A program made the translations under genes and the position numbers. Of a stretch of 64,000 nt of DNA, positions 31,928-39,966 are shown piece after piece. This stretch comes from Variovorax boronicumulans (GTDB lineage: Bacteria > Pseudomonadota > Gammaproteobacteria > Burkholderiales > Burkholderiaceae_C), in the NCBI RefSeq assembly GCF_007677875.1, contig NZ_VEDO01000003.1, forward strand, positions 124,001-188,000. The letters are read 5' to 3'. Under the pieces are notes generated by a model. It did not search any database, was not told the origin of the DNA, and saw only the letters and a list, made by a program, of their open reading frames with translations. The number at the start of each line of letters is the position of its first letter. Positions within the stretch are counted from its first letter, which is position 1.

Positions 31928-32182
31928 GGTCTCTCAGTCGAGGGAGGCGCATCGTTAGGGGCGCTTCGCTTTCGGTGCTTTTAATCTGAGGTGGAGCGAC
32001 CTGCCGACAGGGTCGTCATGATGCGTGTGTTTCTCAGCTCACGGTGCCTGCGAATGGGCGGCAGGGCCGTCACTATGCGGGAGTTTCTCACGGGAGCCAG
32101 GCGTGGTGTTAGGGCGGCTTCACCGTGGGTGCGTTTAATCGGGCGAGTCGTTAGGGCCGCCTCGGTTTCAGTGGTTTTATTA
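31928..32182 (+). repeat. array of degenerate 27- to 58-bp repeats (GTTAGGG family)
   Basis: Three ungapped 34-bp copies lie at 31953-31986, 32107-32140 and 32149-32182. All have GTTAGGG at bases 2-8, a C/G-rich patch, a second TC..T..GTG block and a T-run near the end. Two longer copies (31928-31986 and 32083-32140) add an upstream TCTCA ... AGGCG part. A different 27-bp pair lies at 32010-32036 and 32064-32090, with 22 of 27 bases equal (CGTCA, ATGCG, GTTTCTCA). In copies 1 and 3 the patch before the loop pairs with the GTGC/GTGG just before the T-run. Confidence 0.7.
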
Positions 32183-32247
32183 CGTGGCGTTCGTCCAGCC
32201 TAGGATGTACGTGCCGTGTCGCAACGTCGTCAAAGCGTCCCGGCGAC

Positions 32248-32571
32248 TCACCGCGTTTTACATATCAGATCGAGCGTAAGGGTGTGCAGCCCAGTCTTGC
32301 TGATCATGGTCGCGGAAGAACTGTTGCAGACATCGCAACGATTCCCCGTCGCAGTCGAGCAGCCGTAGTTGGGTTTCCAACATAGTTCGTCAGCATGACG
32401 CCGATCTCCGGGCACACAAATTGAATGCAGCCGCCAGGAGCTGACCGTCTGATCGGGTGAGCATTGCAATCTCAACTGCTGCCCTCGCGCAACATTGCAA
32501 CGATGTTCTTCAGCCATCTGATGGAAAACATCAAAGGACAACTCGCAAGTTTCGCAACAGAACGCCTCCAA
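32248..32571 (-). CDS. small Cys-rich putative zinc protein
   Basis: A 107-residue frame with 11 Cys. It begins FCCETCELSFDVFHQMAEEHRC, in which C-x2-C, a Phe four residues on, a hydrophobic residue and H-x-C follow the spacing of a C2H2/C2HC finger. More Cys come later (LQCSPD, ICVPGD, LCWKPNYGCSTATGNRCDVC). Codon use is AT-richer, like the ATPase gene opposite. The only start upstream of the motif is TTG at 32571, which overlaps a GGAGG; a later ATG would cut the finger. It is divergent from the ATPase gene with 36 bp between. I cannot assign a family; the Cys spacing is the main support. Confidence 0.45.
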   Translation of the reverse strand: MEAFCCETCELSFDVFHQMAEEHRCNVARGQQLRLQCSPDQTVSSWRLHSICVPGDRRHADELCWKPNYGCSTATGNRCDVCNSSSATMISKTGLHTLTLDLICKTR

Positions 32572-32607
32572 TTGTTATAGTTGGTCCTGGCAATCCAGGA
32601 GCAGTTA

Positions 32608-34083
32608 GTGCAAATAAACCTGTCTGACAAGACATTGTTTGGAAACGACGCGGGAGAAGATGAGGACGAAAACGTGCTCGTCTCGTATTTCGTCGCTCAG
32701 CCTGCCTTCGAAGACTTTCTAAACCCGGCTGTGCGCTTGCAAGTTGCAAGAGGTCGGAAGGGAATGGGGAAATCAGCATTGTTGGCACGGTTCGCTCATG
32801 ACCTTAGACGGGCCGCCGAACGTCCCATAATAGTAAATGCTGTTCCCTCCAGCTTGGTTGCTCTTCGCGAGCCGCCGCAGACAGAGAATGCTGTCTTGCT
32901 TGAAAATTACTGGAAGCAAGTTATTTGCGGCGCCATAAACATGGAGCTTGCTCAGCAAATTGGGTTTGCATGGAAGGATGATCAAATTGCTTTGGTTGAA
33001 ACGGCTGAAATTGCCGGATTTAAAAATCAAAGCATTGCTGGATCCCTGTTAAACCGGGTAATCTCAAAAATAAACGTGGGAGGCATCGAGCTTTCTCTGG
33101 GAAAAAAACAGACTCCAAATCATGAAAAGCTCCTGCAGAGAGTAAGAAGTGAAGCTGGAAAGAATCGACTAGTTTGGCTTCTTCTTGACGACATCGATAC
33201 TAAGTTCCAGAACACACCGGTCCAACAAGCCTTTGTGTCTTCCTTTTTCTCCGCTTGTCGCTATTTAATCAATAACATCTCTGGACTCGGGATACGCGCG
33301 ACGGTTCGTACAGACGTCTGGAGTAGCTTGAGGGGCGCTGAGGATCTGGATAAGTTTGATCAGTACGTGACCGAGATTAGTTGGACTGCAAACCAACAGA
33401 AGGAGATTCTGGCAAATCGAATCCTTGGCTATGTCCGAAGGAATGAGCCGCAGTCCAAGATTTCCCGCGGTTGGTCTACTAAGGGGCATGGGGATGCGCT
33501 TATCGCCATGGTTTTTACCCAGAAAATGAGATGGGGTGAATCTCAGGTCGCAAGTGACCGCGTCCTGCGGATTTTGGCAAGCGGGCGTCCAAGATGGATG
33601 GCGCAGCTATGTCGGTTTGCTAGTCTGGAGGCGGTGCGGGCGGATCGGGATCGGATAGGCATACAAGAAATCAACTCTGTGATGGGGGAGTTCGGTCGAC
33701 GCAGACTTTCGGATCTGTATAAGGAACATGGACATCAATTCGCTGATTTAAAGCGTTTGATTGAGTCTTTTGGTGGCGGTCCGAGACGCTATACGACACA
33801 AGAGCTGGCCACGCGAATAACCAACGATTACATTAAGGTGGTTGGGGCTCCAGGTATACCAATAGTCGATGGGGTTCCTTATCGTGACAGCTGGCAGCTG
33901 GCGCACTTTATTTATAAGTGCGGCTTCATCACAGGGCATAACATAGGCGAGCGTTCGCTCGATGTGCCAGAATTCGTTTCGTATGAATCGCGCCCTGATT
34001 TGCTTGAGGCCAACACCAACTTGGACGATGGAATGCTGTGGGAAATTCAGCCGGCCTATCGAAAGATTCTGAGGACGATTTAG
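32608..34083 (+). CDS. P-loop ATPase, Sll1717 family-like
   Basis: A 491-residue cytoplasmic ATPase. The N-terminal LFGNDAGEDEDENVLVSYFV segment, then Walker A GRKGMGKSA (residues 49-57) and Walker B LVWLLLDDID (about 190-199), follow the pattern of the Sll1717 family of STAND/KAP-like NTPases. A sensor-like Arg may be in GIRATVRTDVW. The C-terminal half has a winged-helix-like stretch (EINSVMGEFGRRRLSDLYKE) and a beta-rich end. The GTG at 32608 has AGGAG nine bases upstream. The gene is visibly AT-richer than its surroundings, indicating a separate origin. Related ATPases are often cargo of mobile islands; an antiviral role is possible but unproven. Confidence 0.82.
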   Translation: MQINLSDKTLFGNDAGEDEDENVLVSYFVAQPAFEDFLNPAVRLQVARGRKGMGKSALLARFAHDLRRAAERPIIVNAVPSSLVALREPPQTENAVLLENYWKQVICGAINMELAQQIGFAWKDDQIALVETAEIAGFKNQSIAGSLLNRVISKINVGGIELSLGKKQTPNHEKLLQRVRSEAGKNRLVWLLLDDIDTKFQNTPVQQAFVSSFFSACRYLINNISGLGIRATVRTDVWSSLRGAEDLDKFDQYVTEISWTANQQKEILANRILGYVRRNEPQSKISRGWSTKGHGDALIAMVFTQKMRWGESQVASDRVLRILASGRPRWMAQLCRFASLEAVRADRDRIGIQEINSVMGEFGRRRLSDLYKEHGHQFADLKRLIESFGGGPRRYTTQELATRITNDYIKVVGAPGIPIVDGVPYRDSWQLAHFIYKCGFITGHNIGERSLDVPEFVSYESRPDLLEANTNLDDGMLWEIQPAYRKILRTI

Positions 34084-34234
34084 TTTTTGCCTCTGTCTAT
34101 AAGTGAGAGGGCAAGAATGCAGCTGGGCCTCTCCATAGATTAGGAACGTCCGGGGCCTTTTGGGCGGAGCCGATACGGCGAATCGTTAGTTCCGCTGGAT
34201 CTCTTCGTGTGGTAATGGCTACGCTCTCGCCTGG

Positions 34235-35428
34235 TTAGCGTCTGCTCGGGTGCCGGGCGTGGAGTGCGTTGAGCGCATTGGCCGCCTCGAAGCCGACGGC
34301 ATCCGGGCACAGGTGGGCGTACTTCTGGGTCATCACGGTCGTCGTGTGGCCGAGCAAGTGGCTGATCTTCAGCAGCGACACGCCGGCCTGGGCCAGTCGA
34401 GAAGCGAAAGTGTCCCGGAAAGTGTGCGGGGTCACGCGGTGGCGCTCACGGTCGTCGTTTAGTCCGCACGCGTTGATGTGCTTCTGGATGGCGAATGTTG
34501 CGTGCCCTCGTGGTTTGTCGAGGCCCGACCACCCGCGCTGGTTGCATGCCGGAAACACGTACGAAAAGTGCCCCTCGGCTTTCTGTCGTAGTTTGCGGGC
34601 CCGGAGAAGCGCGAGAACGCGAGAGGTCAGAGTTAACGTGGATTCGTTCTGGACCTTGTGGCGGTACAGGTTGATGGTCCCTGCCTCCAAATTCACGGCA
34701 GACCATGGAAGGCCTGCAATCTCCCCGTACCTTCCACCAGTGTCTAGGAGCATTACCACGAGTTCGTAGTTGTCCCGGATGGCCTGGGAGTTTGGGAACT
34801 CGTCGATGCGCCGGTGCAGAGAGCCCAGCAGCCGCGCCTCCTCCTCAAGGGTCAGCCATCGCAGCTTGCCGCGACCGATGCTGGTTTTGAGCGACGCAGC
34901 TTTGTTGCGGCGGTGGGACCAGATGATGGGCGTTTCCGGGAGCACCACGTTCATCGTGGCCGCGAAGCCGATCAAGCTCTGGACCAGCGAGACCTCGATG
35001 TTCATAGTGGCCGCCTTGTTGCCCTCGCGAATCCGGGCGGCCTTGAGGTCCATCAGGTGCTTCTGCCGGAGCTCGGAGACGAGCAGATCCTTGGATAGGC
35101 CGGCCCGGCCACCTTCCTGCTCGATCCATAGGCGCCCGCCTGGCTGCGGCACCATGGCTGTACCGAACAGCTTGCGAACACGGCCGGCGTTGTTGTGGGC
35201 GTCGCGGTGCGACACCTGCGAGCCGGCGAGCCACATCTGGGCCACCTCGTGCAGCGTGAGCTGTTGAGGAGGCGGGCAGTATTCGCGGTGAATCGCTTCG
35301 CGTCGCCGGGTCTCCCAGGCCATCGCAGCGGTCTCGTCGCCGGTCCCGGTGGACTCGGCAACACGAACTCCATGCAGGACAAACCTGCAGTGCCAAGTCT
35401 TGCTTCGTTTTGGCTTGAATAGTGCCAT
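34235..35428 (-). CDS. tyrosine-type site-specific integrase (second integrase)
   Basis: A 397-residue phage-type integrase. It has an N-terminal arm-binding region (MALFKPKRSKTWHCRFVLHG), a core-binding SAM-like domain around LTLHEVAQMWLAGS, and a catalytic domain with R in TGGRYGEI, the H-x-x-R box in TPHTFRDTFA, LGHT, and the nucleophile Tyr in VMTQKYAHL. All five catalytic residues look intact. It is not next to a recognisable att site and is 4 kb from the tRNA, so it probably belonged to a different element that merged into this one. The start MALFKPKR is the normal N-terminus. An imperfect dyad (AGGTGTGCA/TGCACCT) at about 35459-35480 lies upstream. Confidence 0.9.
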   Translation of the reverse strand: MALFKPKRSKTWHCRFVLHGVRVAESTGTGDETAAMAWETRRREAIHREYCPPPQQLTLHEVAQMWLAGSQVSHRDAHNNAGRVRKLFGTAMVPQPGGRLWIEQEGGRAGLSKDLLVSELRQKHLMDLKAARIREGNKAATMNIEVSLVQSLIGFAATMNVVLPETPIIWSHRRNKAASLKTSIGRGKLRWLTLEEEARLLGSLHRRIDEFPNSQAIRDNYELVVMLLDTGGRYGEIAGLPWSAVNLEAGTINLYRHKVQNESTLTLTSRVLALLRARKLRQKAEGHFSYVFPACNQRGWSGLDKPRGHATFAIQKHINACGLNDDRERHRVTPHTFRDTFASRLAQAGVSLLKISHLLGHTTTVMTQKYAHLCPDAVGFEAANALNALHARHPSRR

Positions 35429-35557
35429 GGCTGCCTCCTGCGCTGGGAGGATAGGGCGTAGGTGTGCAACATGCACCTGCGGGGTTCGTCGACAAACGGA
35501 TCGAATGTCCGTTGTTCACAGCGCCTTCTCCCGAGGAGAGGCAACGAAGCGGTTCGC

Positions 35558-36544
35558 TCAAGTGGAGGGGAAATGGAGGGAGGCTGCGGCCCACAAATAC
35601 AACGATCCGCAGCGCAGATACAACAGCGGAAACGCTCGCAAGGCGTCCCGGAAGTCCGGCACGGTCATCACGCGGGCCTCGGCGGGGTCCATGCCTTCCG
35701 CCAGGACCTGCAGGTTCGACACCTTGGCTTGCAGGGCCGCGATGACGCGCAGGGTCATCGCTTCGATGGACATCTCGCCCGTGGCGACCTTCTCCTCACC
35801 CATGACGTATGCGCCGTCCTTGCGGATCGCGGGGAGCACGGTGGACCGGACCCACTTCTGGAAGTCCTTGGCCTCCTGCTTGTTGGCACGGAGCGCCAGG
35901 GCGTACAGGCCAGGCTCGCTGATCAGGGAGACGGTCGGGGCCCGTGTCGTGAAGAGCGCCAGAAGTCTCGTACTTTCGGCATGAGACTTCGTGAGGACTT
36001 TGACATCGTCAGCGTCCAGTCGGGACGTGTGCTGCGACGCATAGCCAGTCAGGCCGAGTGACTTGCAGACGTCGGCGGCGACGAACCAGGGGGTCCCGTC
36101 GATCTCCGTGACGCGGAGGGACAGGCCGGGGATGAATTCAAAGGCGCCTGCACCCCGATGGCGCTGGCCAAGTGCGTCTTGCCAGTGCCGGGATGATCGA
36201 ACCCGCCGTGCGGCCGGGGCGCTGGGCCCCGCCAGGGTTGCGGGGACCGCTTGGGCCTCCAACTCCTGCCAGCGGTCCACGAGACGCGCGGTGAACTCCG
36301 GGGAGAGCTGGGCCACGACCACGTAGCTGTCGAGCTGGTTGACGTGGTAAACCTCAACCGGCTTGCCCCCGCCAGGGAGCGGTTCCGTCGTTGACGTAAC
36401 CGTGATCAGGTCGCGTGCCACCAGCCGATCCATGGAGACGCGCACCGTATCGTGGCGCTTGTCCACGAGGTCGGCGATCTGGGGCGCCTTTGCCATGTAC
36501 CGGCGGGGTATTCGGGGCTCGGCCTGAGCGACCTCGGGCGTCAT
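35558..36544 (-). CDS. chimeric phage antirepressor (Rha N-terminal domain joined to BRO domain)
   Basis: A 328-residue fusion. Residues 20-100 are Rha/pRha-like: AKAPQIADLVDKRHDTVRVSMDRL, then DSYVVVAQLSPEFTARLVDRWQELE. Residues 137-260 are a BRO-N antirepressor domain: FIPGLSLRVTEIDGTPWFVAADVCKSLGL, RLDADDVKVL, TVSLISEPGLYALALRANKQEAKDFQKWV and VLPAIRKDGAYV. The linker between (RRVRSSRHWQDALGQRHRGA) is an out-of-frame reading of an IS21 istB Walker A region. The C-terminal 30 residues (ALRAFPLLYLRC) do not continue the family. Such proteins block phage repressors or regulate lysogeny. The frame is open, so the chimera may be expressed. Confidence 0.75.
   Translation of the reverse strand: MTPEVAQAEPRIPRRYMAKAPQIADLVDKRHDTVRVSMDRLVARDLITVTSTTEPLPGGGKPVEVYHVNQLDSYVVVAQLSPEFTARLVDRWQELEAQAVPATLAGPSAPAARRVRSSRHWQDALGQRHRGAGAFEFIPGLSLRVTEIDGTPWFVAADVCKSLGLTGYASQHTSRLDADDVKVLTKSHAESTRLLALFTTRAPTVSLISEPGLYALALRANKQEAKDFQKWVRSTVLPAIRKDGAYVMGEEKVATGEMSIEAMTLRVIAALQAKVSNLQVLAEGMDPAEARVMTVPDFRDALRAFPLLYLRCGSLYLWAAASLHFPST
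36149..36200 (-). pseudogene. fragment of IS21-family istB (Walker A region)
   Basis: On the minus strand, in a frame different from that of the antirepressor, this short stretch translates to PGTGKTHLASAIGVQA, matching the Walker A helix of IstB helper ATPases (usual form GPPGTGKTHLA.ALG..A). Nothing of istA or of the rest of istB is present. It lies exactly at the Rha/BRO junction, so it marks a recombination scar. Confidence 0.65.
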
Positions 36545-36836
36545 TTATCCCCAGGCCATGCGGGCGGCCGGCGGAACGTTCCTGACGACCTGCCCTTGAA
36601 TTCTCTGGCTGCAGGCTTCCGTGACTACAGGACCACGCTGTACAGACCGGGGCTCGATCACGGCGTAGACCTTCTGCCGGCTGCCAGGGGTCTCTATTGA
36701 AGTAAGCCCCTTGTCTGGGCGTCAACTCGCGCAGATGACTGGTGGGAGCTCACGAGGTCGTAGGCCACGGCGACGTCGGGGGGCGATGAGCCAGGAAGAA
36801 AGGTTCAGTGCTTCCGGCTGCACCGCCCAGCGAGAC

Positions 36837-36925
36837 CCTGAACTATTTTGCGAGCAAGCCGAATCCGGCCGCGCCCTCGGCCGAATCCGGCCGCGCCCTC
36901 GGCCGAGAACCTCTTCGGCACCGAA
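36837..36925 (+). pseudogene. fragment of a yejE-like ABC permease gene with tandem duplication
   Basis: When one copy of the 22-bp duplication is removed, the remaining bases align with 50057-50127 of the resident yejE gene at roughly 85 percent, and encode LNYFASKPNPAAPSAE then NLFGTE against LNYFASKPNPAAPSSE, NFFGTD. Similarity stops abruptly on both sides. The differences show it is not a recent copy of the resident gene but came from a related one. It has no start codon and is frameshifted by the duplication. Confidence 0.75.
36859..36902 (+). repeat. 22-bp perfect tandem duplication
   Basis: The unit CCGAATCCGG followed by CCGCGCCCTCGG occurs twice in a row at 36859-36880 and 36881-36902. 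It lies inside the yejE-like fragment and, being 22 bp, shifts its frame. Confidence 0.9.
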
Positions 36926-37095
36926 TTGACCTATTTGCCCGTTTGCGGGTCTAAGCCGCCAATTCCTGGGAATTGCGAGGATAAGATTGCACTACGTGGG
37001 GCGAATTGCCGTTGTGTTTACGGCGATTTGCGTCGATCTGTTGATCGCACGTGACTCTGATGGTCTGAAAGTCGCTTTGGCGGCAGGGGATGAAT

Positions 37096-37944
37096 ATGAG
37101 AAAACACTTGACTCCAAGATGGGACTGGAAATTCCTTCTAATGCTCGCGGTAGCCATCGGGGGCGCTGCGATTCCCTTTTACACCTGGCTTTCTGACCGC
37201 CCTAGTAAGGCGATCGCCATCTCCGCGTGGTCAACCATCCCCCTTATTCAGCCGTTCCGCGAGTTGGGCGACCTGGAAATTTCAATTGGCGGCCAGGAGG
37301 TCAAAAGCCTTGATCTCACGACCCTAGAAATTAAAAATTCAGGTAATCAGCCGATTCTAAAAAGCGATTTCGCTACGCCGATAGACCTCAAGGTCGGGAG
37401 GGGCACGAGGGTTTTTCGGCTCGCTTCAGTTGAGTCGGTCCCCCCAGCGATCAAGCCGGAGGTTACCCAGACTGCTGACCAAGTAAAACTGGAACCGCTA
37501 CTGCTGAACCCAGGAGACATCGTTCGATTATCAGTTCTCACAGTAGGCAGCCGACCAAGTTTTGAAACTACGACACGTGTCGTAGGCGTGAAGGATGTCG
37601 CGGTGCGTCGTGATGAGCCGAATAAGATGCATATTGCATCCGTTGACTGGAAGCACGTCTCTTCTTTGTTGCTTCTTATGGGTCTTTATGGGTGTGTCGC
37701 GTCTTTTACCGGAAAGGTGAGGCGGAATGATTTTAGAGTTTTCGCGGTGTTTATCGCTGCGGTAGTTGGCTTCGCAGCCACAACCCTACTTCACGACATC
37801 ATCGTCTCTGGGTACTCTGGAAAGATGGCCACTGCGTCGGCCAGCCTGCTCGCCGGTTTTGCAGGTGGGTTTTGCGCTCAATTTGTGTATCGCAGGCAGC
37901 AGCGCTCCACGAATAGCGGCCCCGCAGACGTCCTCCGGGGCTGA
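37096..37944 (+). CDS. predicted membrane protein with periplasmic domain
   Basis: A 282-residue protein. One hydrophobic helix near residues 12-30 (FLLMLAVAIGGAAIPFYTWL) is followed by a beta-rich domain of about 140 residues (DLEISIGGQEVKSLDLTTLEIKNSGNQPI ... LLLNPGDIVRLSVLTVG) and then three more helices (HVSSLLLLMGLYGCVASF; FAVFIAAVVGFAATTLL; SASLLAGFAGGFCAQFVY) and a basic end. Codon use is AT-richer, like the ATPase and HEPN-like genes, so it is probably separately acquired cargo. The ATG at 37096 has GGGG at a better distance than the one six bases earlier. I do not recognise a family. Confidence 0.75.
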   Translation: MRKHLTPRWDWKFLLMLAVAIGGAAIPFYTWLSDRPSKAIAISAWSTIPLIQPFRELGDLEISIGGQEVKSLDLTTLEIKNSGNQPILKSDFATPIDLKVGRGTRVFRLASVESVPPAIKPEVTQTADQVKLEPLLLNPGDIVRLSVLTVGSRPSFETTTRVVGVKDVAVRRDEPNKMHIASVDWKHVSSLLLLMGLYGCVASFTGKVRRNDFRVFAVFIAAVVGFAATTLLHDIIVSGYSGKMATASASLLAGFAGGFCAQFVYRRQQRSTNSGPADVLRG

Positions 37945-38116
37945 TATACCAAACTAAGTCCGCGGTAAAGGCCATGAACGCCTCTTGCGCCCGGCAGATA
38001 ACAAGCCGGTGTCCGTCGATCCTACTGGGCGGCCGGGGGCGCGTGGGGTTCTAGGGCCCCAAACCGCGACAAGTCGGCCAGGCTATCTTAGGAAATACCA
38101 GTGATCCGGCAGATGG

Positions 38117-39904
38117 TCAGCGGGTCGCGGGGTGCCAGGCGGGCTTGGAAAAGACTCGTCGCAGGTCAAGCCCCGGATACGTCAGCTTGTTGATGAACGG
38201 GCGCAGGTCATCGGCGCGGCGGCGCATCGTGGAGCCATAGACCCCGGTGTGCACGTCGCCCGCAGCGTGGCCCGTGATGGCCTTGGACAGGTCCCCACTG
38301 ACCCCCGCCAGGCCCAGCTCGGTGCGTACGGTATGCCGGAAGCTGTGCAGGTCCTTGCGTTGCTCAGTGAATCCCTGGGCCTTCTTGTGCTGCAGGAACC
38401 ACTTGGAGATAGGAGCAATGGCACCGTTCTGTCCTCCGGTTGGAGTCATGGGGAACAGCTTGCCGACACCATGCGCTGCGATGGCTTTCCAATAGTCGGC
38501 AAAGCCAAGCTCGATCAGCCGATCATGGACGGGCGTCACGCGCCAGGAAGGGGAGACCTTGGCCTTGGGCGCCTTCTTCAACCGTTGGCCGCGCTCGGGG
38601 TTCGCACGGAACTCAATGGCCAGGCCGCCGCTCGGGGTCTCAAAGACATCATCGGTCCACAGTTGGGCGACCTCGCTCGGCCTAGCCCCGGAGTAGGCCA
38701 GCATGAGCGGCACCCAGTACGCCGCATCCAGGCATGCGTACTTGGTCGTAGGCAGCTCATAGGCCGTGAACACTGATGAGTTAAACAGCGTGGGCAGGTC
38801 TTGCGGCGCCCACGGCAAGCGGTCCTCTCCTTCGGCGCCGCCATGGTTGATGGTTACATCGGCCAGCACATCTACCTGGAGCCAGTCACGCTGCAACCCC
38901 AAGCGGAGCATTGCACCCACGGTGGCAAGGACCTTAGTTGCCGTGCTCGCAGTCCTTCCCTCGGCCACGGCCCAGGCCTGGACCTTGTCGCGGAATTCGT
39001 AGCCCATGCCCTTCGTCAGGGACTCAAGGGGCGGATCGCCCATCATGTCGCGGAACATGTCGGCGTGCCGCTCGAAGACCCCGGCGGTCTTGGGTACGCG
39101 TTTCTTGTCTGCTTTCCACAGGGCCAGCGCATCCATGATGGTGTGCTTGGCCTTGGTTGGCGTCTTGGGCTTCACAGGGGCCGTCGAGAACGCCGGGGCT
39201 ACCGGGGTGTCCACGACCTCGCCCCGGTCCTTCCGTCCACGATCAAGCCATGCGTTCGTAGCAGCCCTCATGATCGTGAGGAGCGCAGGTCTGTTGTCGG
39301 GGCGCTCCCAATTGACCAGGAAGCCAAGGGCGCGAGTCTCGTCGTCGGCGTAGCCGGTGGCCAAGTACAAGCTTCCAGTAGCGGACTCGCCGGTGTGCAG
39401 GCGCCCGAGGGCTGTGTGAATCTCGGTGAGGCGTTGGAGTTGGTCTGGACGCATGCCCCGATATGCGGGCCAAGCCGGGTCGTCCACCAGATACTCGGGC
39501 ACCTCGTCGGCTGTCAGGTAGCGGAACGGCGGAATGTCTTGGTCCCAGCTTCGCAGGAACGCCAGAAGGGCAGTGCGGTCGTACCGCGTAGCGTCATCCT
39601 GGGTCAGGATACGCGACCGAATGCGGGCGGCCAAGATGTCCGCCATGTCCCGCGTGACGACCTCAAGAACTGTGGGGTTCAACCGATCCCGCTCTGCCTG
39701 GAACAGCTCGTCCCAGTGTACGGACAGCTTGCGGGCGGCCTCGTTGGCCTGTCTCATGTCAGCGGTCTTCAGCGACTGACGCACGGCCCATTGCTTGCCA
39801 TGCCACTTTGAATGCGGGTGATCCTTGAGGTCCGGTGGAACTCGGCGCTCGTAGTGAAGACTTGTGGTGCCTGTGCGGCGGTGGACGTACTCGGCGCGTG
39901 CCAT
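38117..39904 (-). CDS. tyrosine integrase of the island (DUF6538-type N-terminus)
   Basis: A 595-residue large phage/island integrase. The N-terminus (YVHRRTGTTSLHYERRVPPDL, TADMRQANEAARKLSVHWDELF) matches the DUF6538-type arm-binding region of proteobacterial integrases. The catalytic domain shows R in YSGARPSEVAQLW, the H-x-x-R box in HSFRHTVRTELG, GHAAGD, and Tyr in GVYGSTMRRR. It ends far from attR and begins about 120 bp from it, reading away from the tRNA, the usual arrangement for a tRNA-targeting integrase. It should catalyse recombination at the tRNA-Ser att core. MARAEYVHRR is the likely start; twelve more in-frame codons lie upstream. Confidence 0.92.
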   Translation of the reverse strand: MARAEYVHRRTGTTSLHYERRVPPDLKDHPHSKWHGKQWAVRQSLKTADMRQANEAARKLSVHWDELFQAERDRLNPTVLEVVTRDMADILAARIRSRILTQDDATRYDRTALLAFLRSWDQDIPPFRYLTADEVPEYLVDDPAWPAYRGMRPDQLQRLTEIHTALGRLHTGESATGSLYLATGYADDETRALGFLVNWERPDNRPALLTIMRAATNAWLDRGRKDRGEVVDTPVAPAFSTAPVKPKTPTKAKHTIMDALALWKADKKRVPKTAGVFERHADMFRDMMGDPPLESLTKGMGYEFRDKVQAWAVAEGRTASTATKVLATVGAMLRLGLQRDWLQVDVLADVTINHGGAEGEDRLPWAPQDLPTLFNSSVFTAYELPTTKYACLDAAYWVPLMLAYSGARPSEVAQLWTDDVFETPSGGLAIEFRANPERGQRLKKAPKAKVSPSWRVTPVHDRLIELGFADYWKAIAAHGVGKLFPMTPTGGQNGAIAPISKWFLQHKKAQGFTEQRKDLHSFRHTVRTELGLAGVSGDLSKAITGHAAGDVHTGVYGSTMRRRADDLRPFINKLTYPGLDLRRVFSKPAWHPATR

Positions 39905-39966
39905 TGGTTCGCTCCTGGTGGTTGGAGCAGACCTAGCCATGTACGCAGTCCAGATACACAGTAAGC

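Larger units (their letters stand above)
31314..32247. other. 934-bp non-coding region with structured repeats
   Basis: No gene with any support lies between the 231-aa gene and the Cys-rich gene. The region contains a hairpin at 31605-31635 and a set of degenerate repeats from about 31928 to 32182. Its position, upstream of a possible initiator and upstream of the ATPase/Cys-rich pair, would suit an origin, a control region or non-coding RNAs. Confidence 0.6.
36545..37095. other. gene-free region holding a permease gene fragment
   Basis: About 550 bp without a functional gene. The only recognisable content is the yejE-like scrap at 36837-36925 with an internal 22-bp duplication. The right edge, from about 36940, becomes AT-richer and should carry the promoter of the membrane protein gene at 37096. 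Confidence 0.6.

Noticed and set aside
32064-32090. T7-like RNA polymerase promoter
   Set aside because: TCACTAT and GGGAG occur, but spacing differs from the phage consensus, the paired copy at 32010 lacks them, and no phage RNA polymerase gene is present.
31928-32182. CRISPR array
   Set aside because: Repeats are degenerate, spacing is irregular (about 154 and 42 bases), and no cas genes are present.
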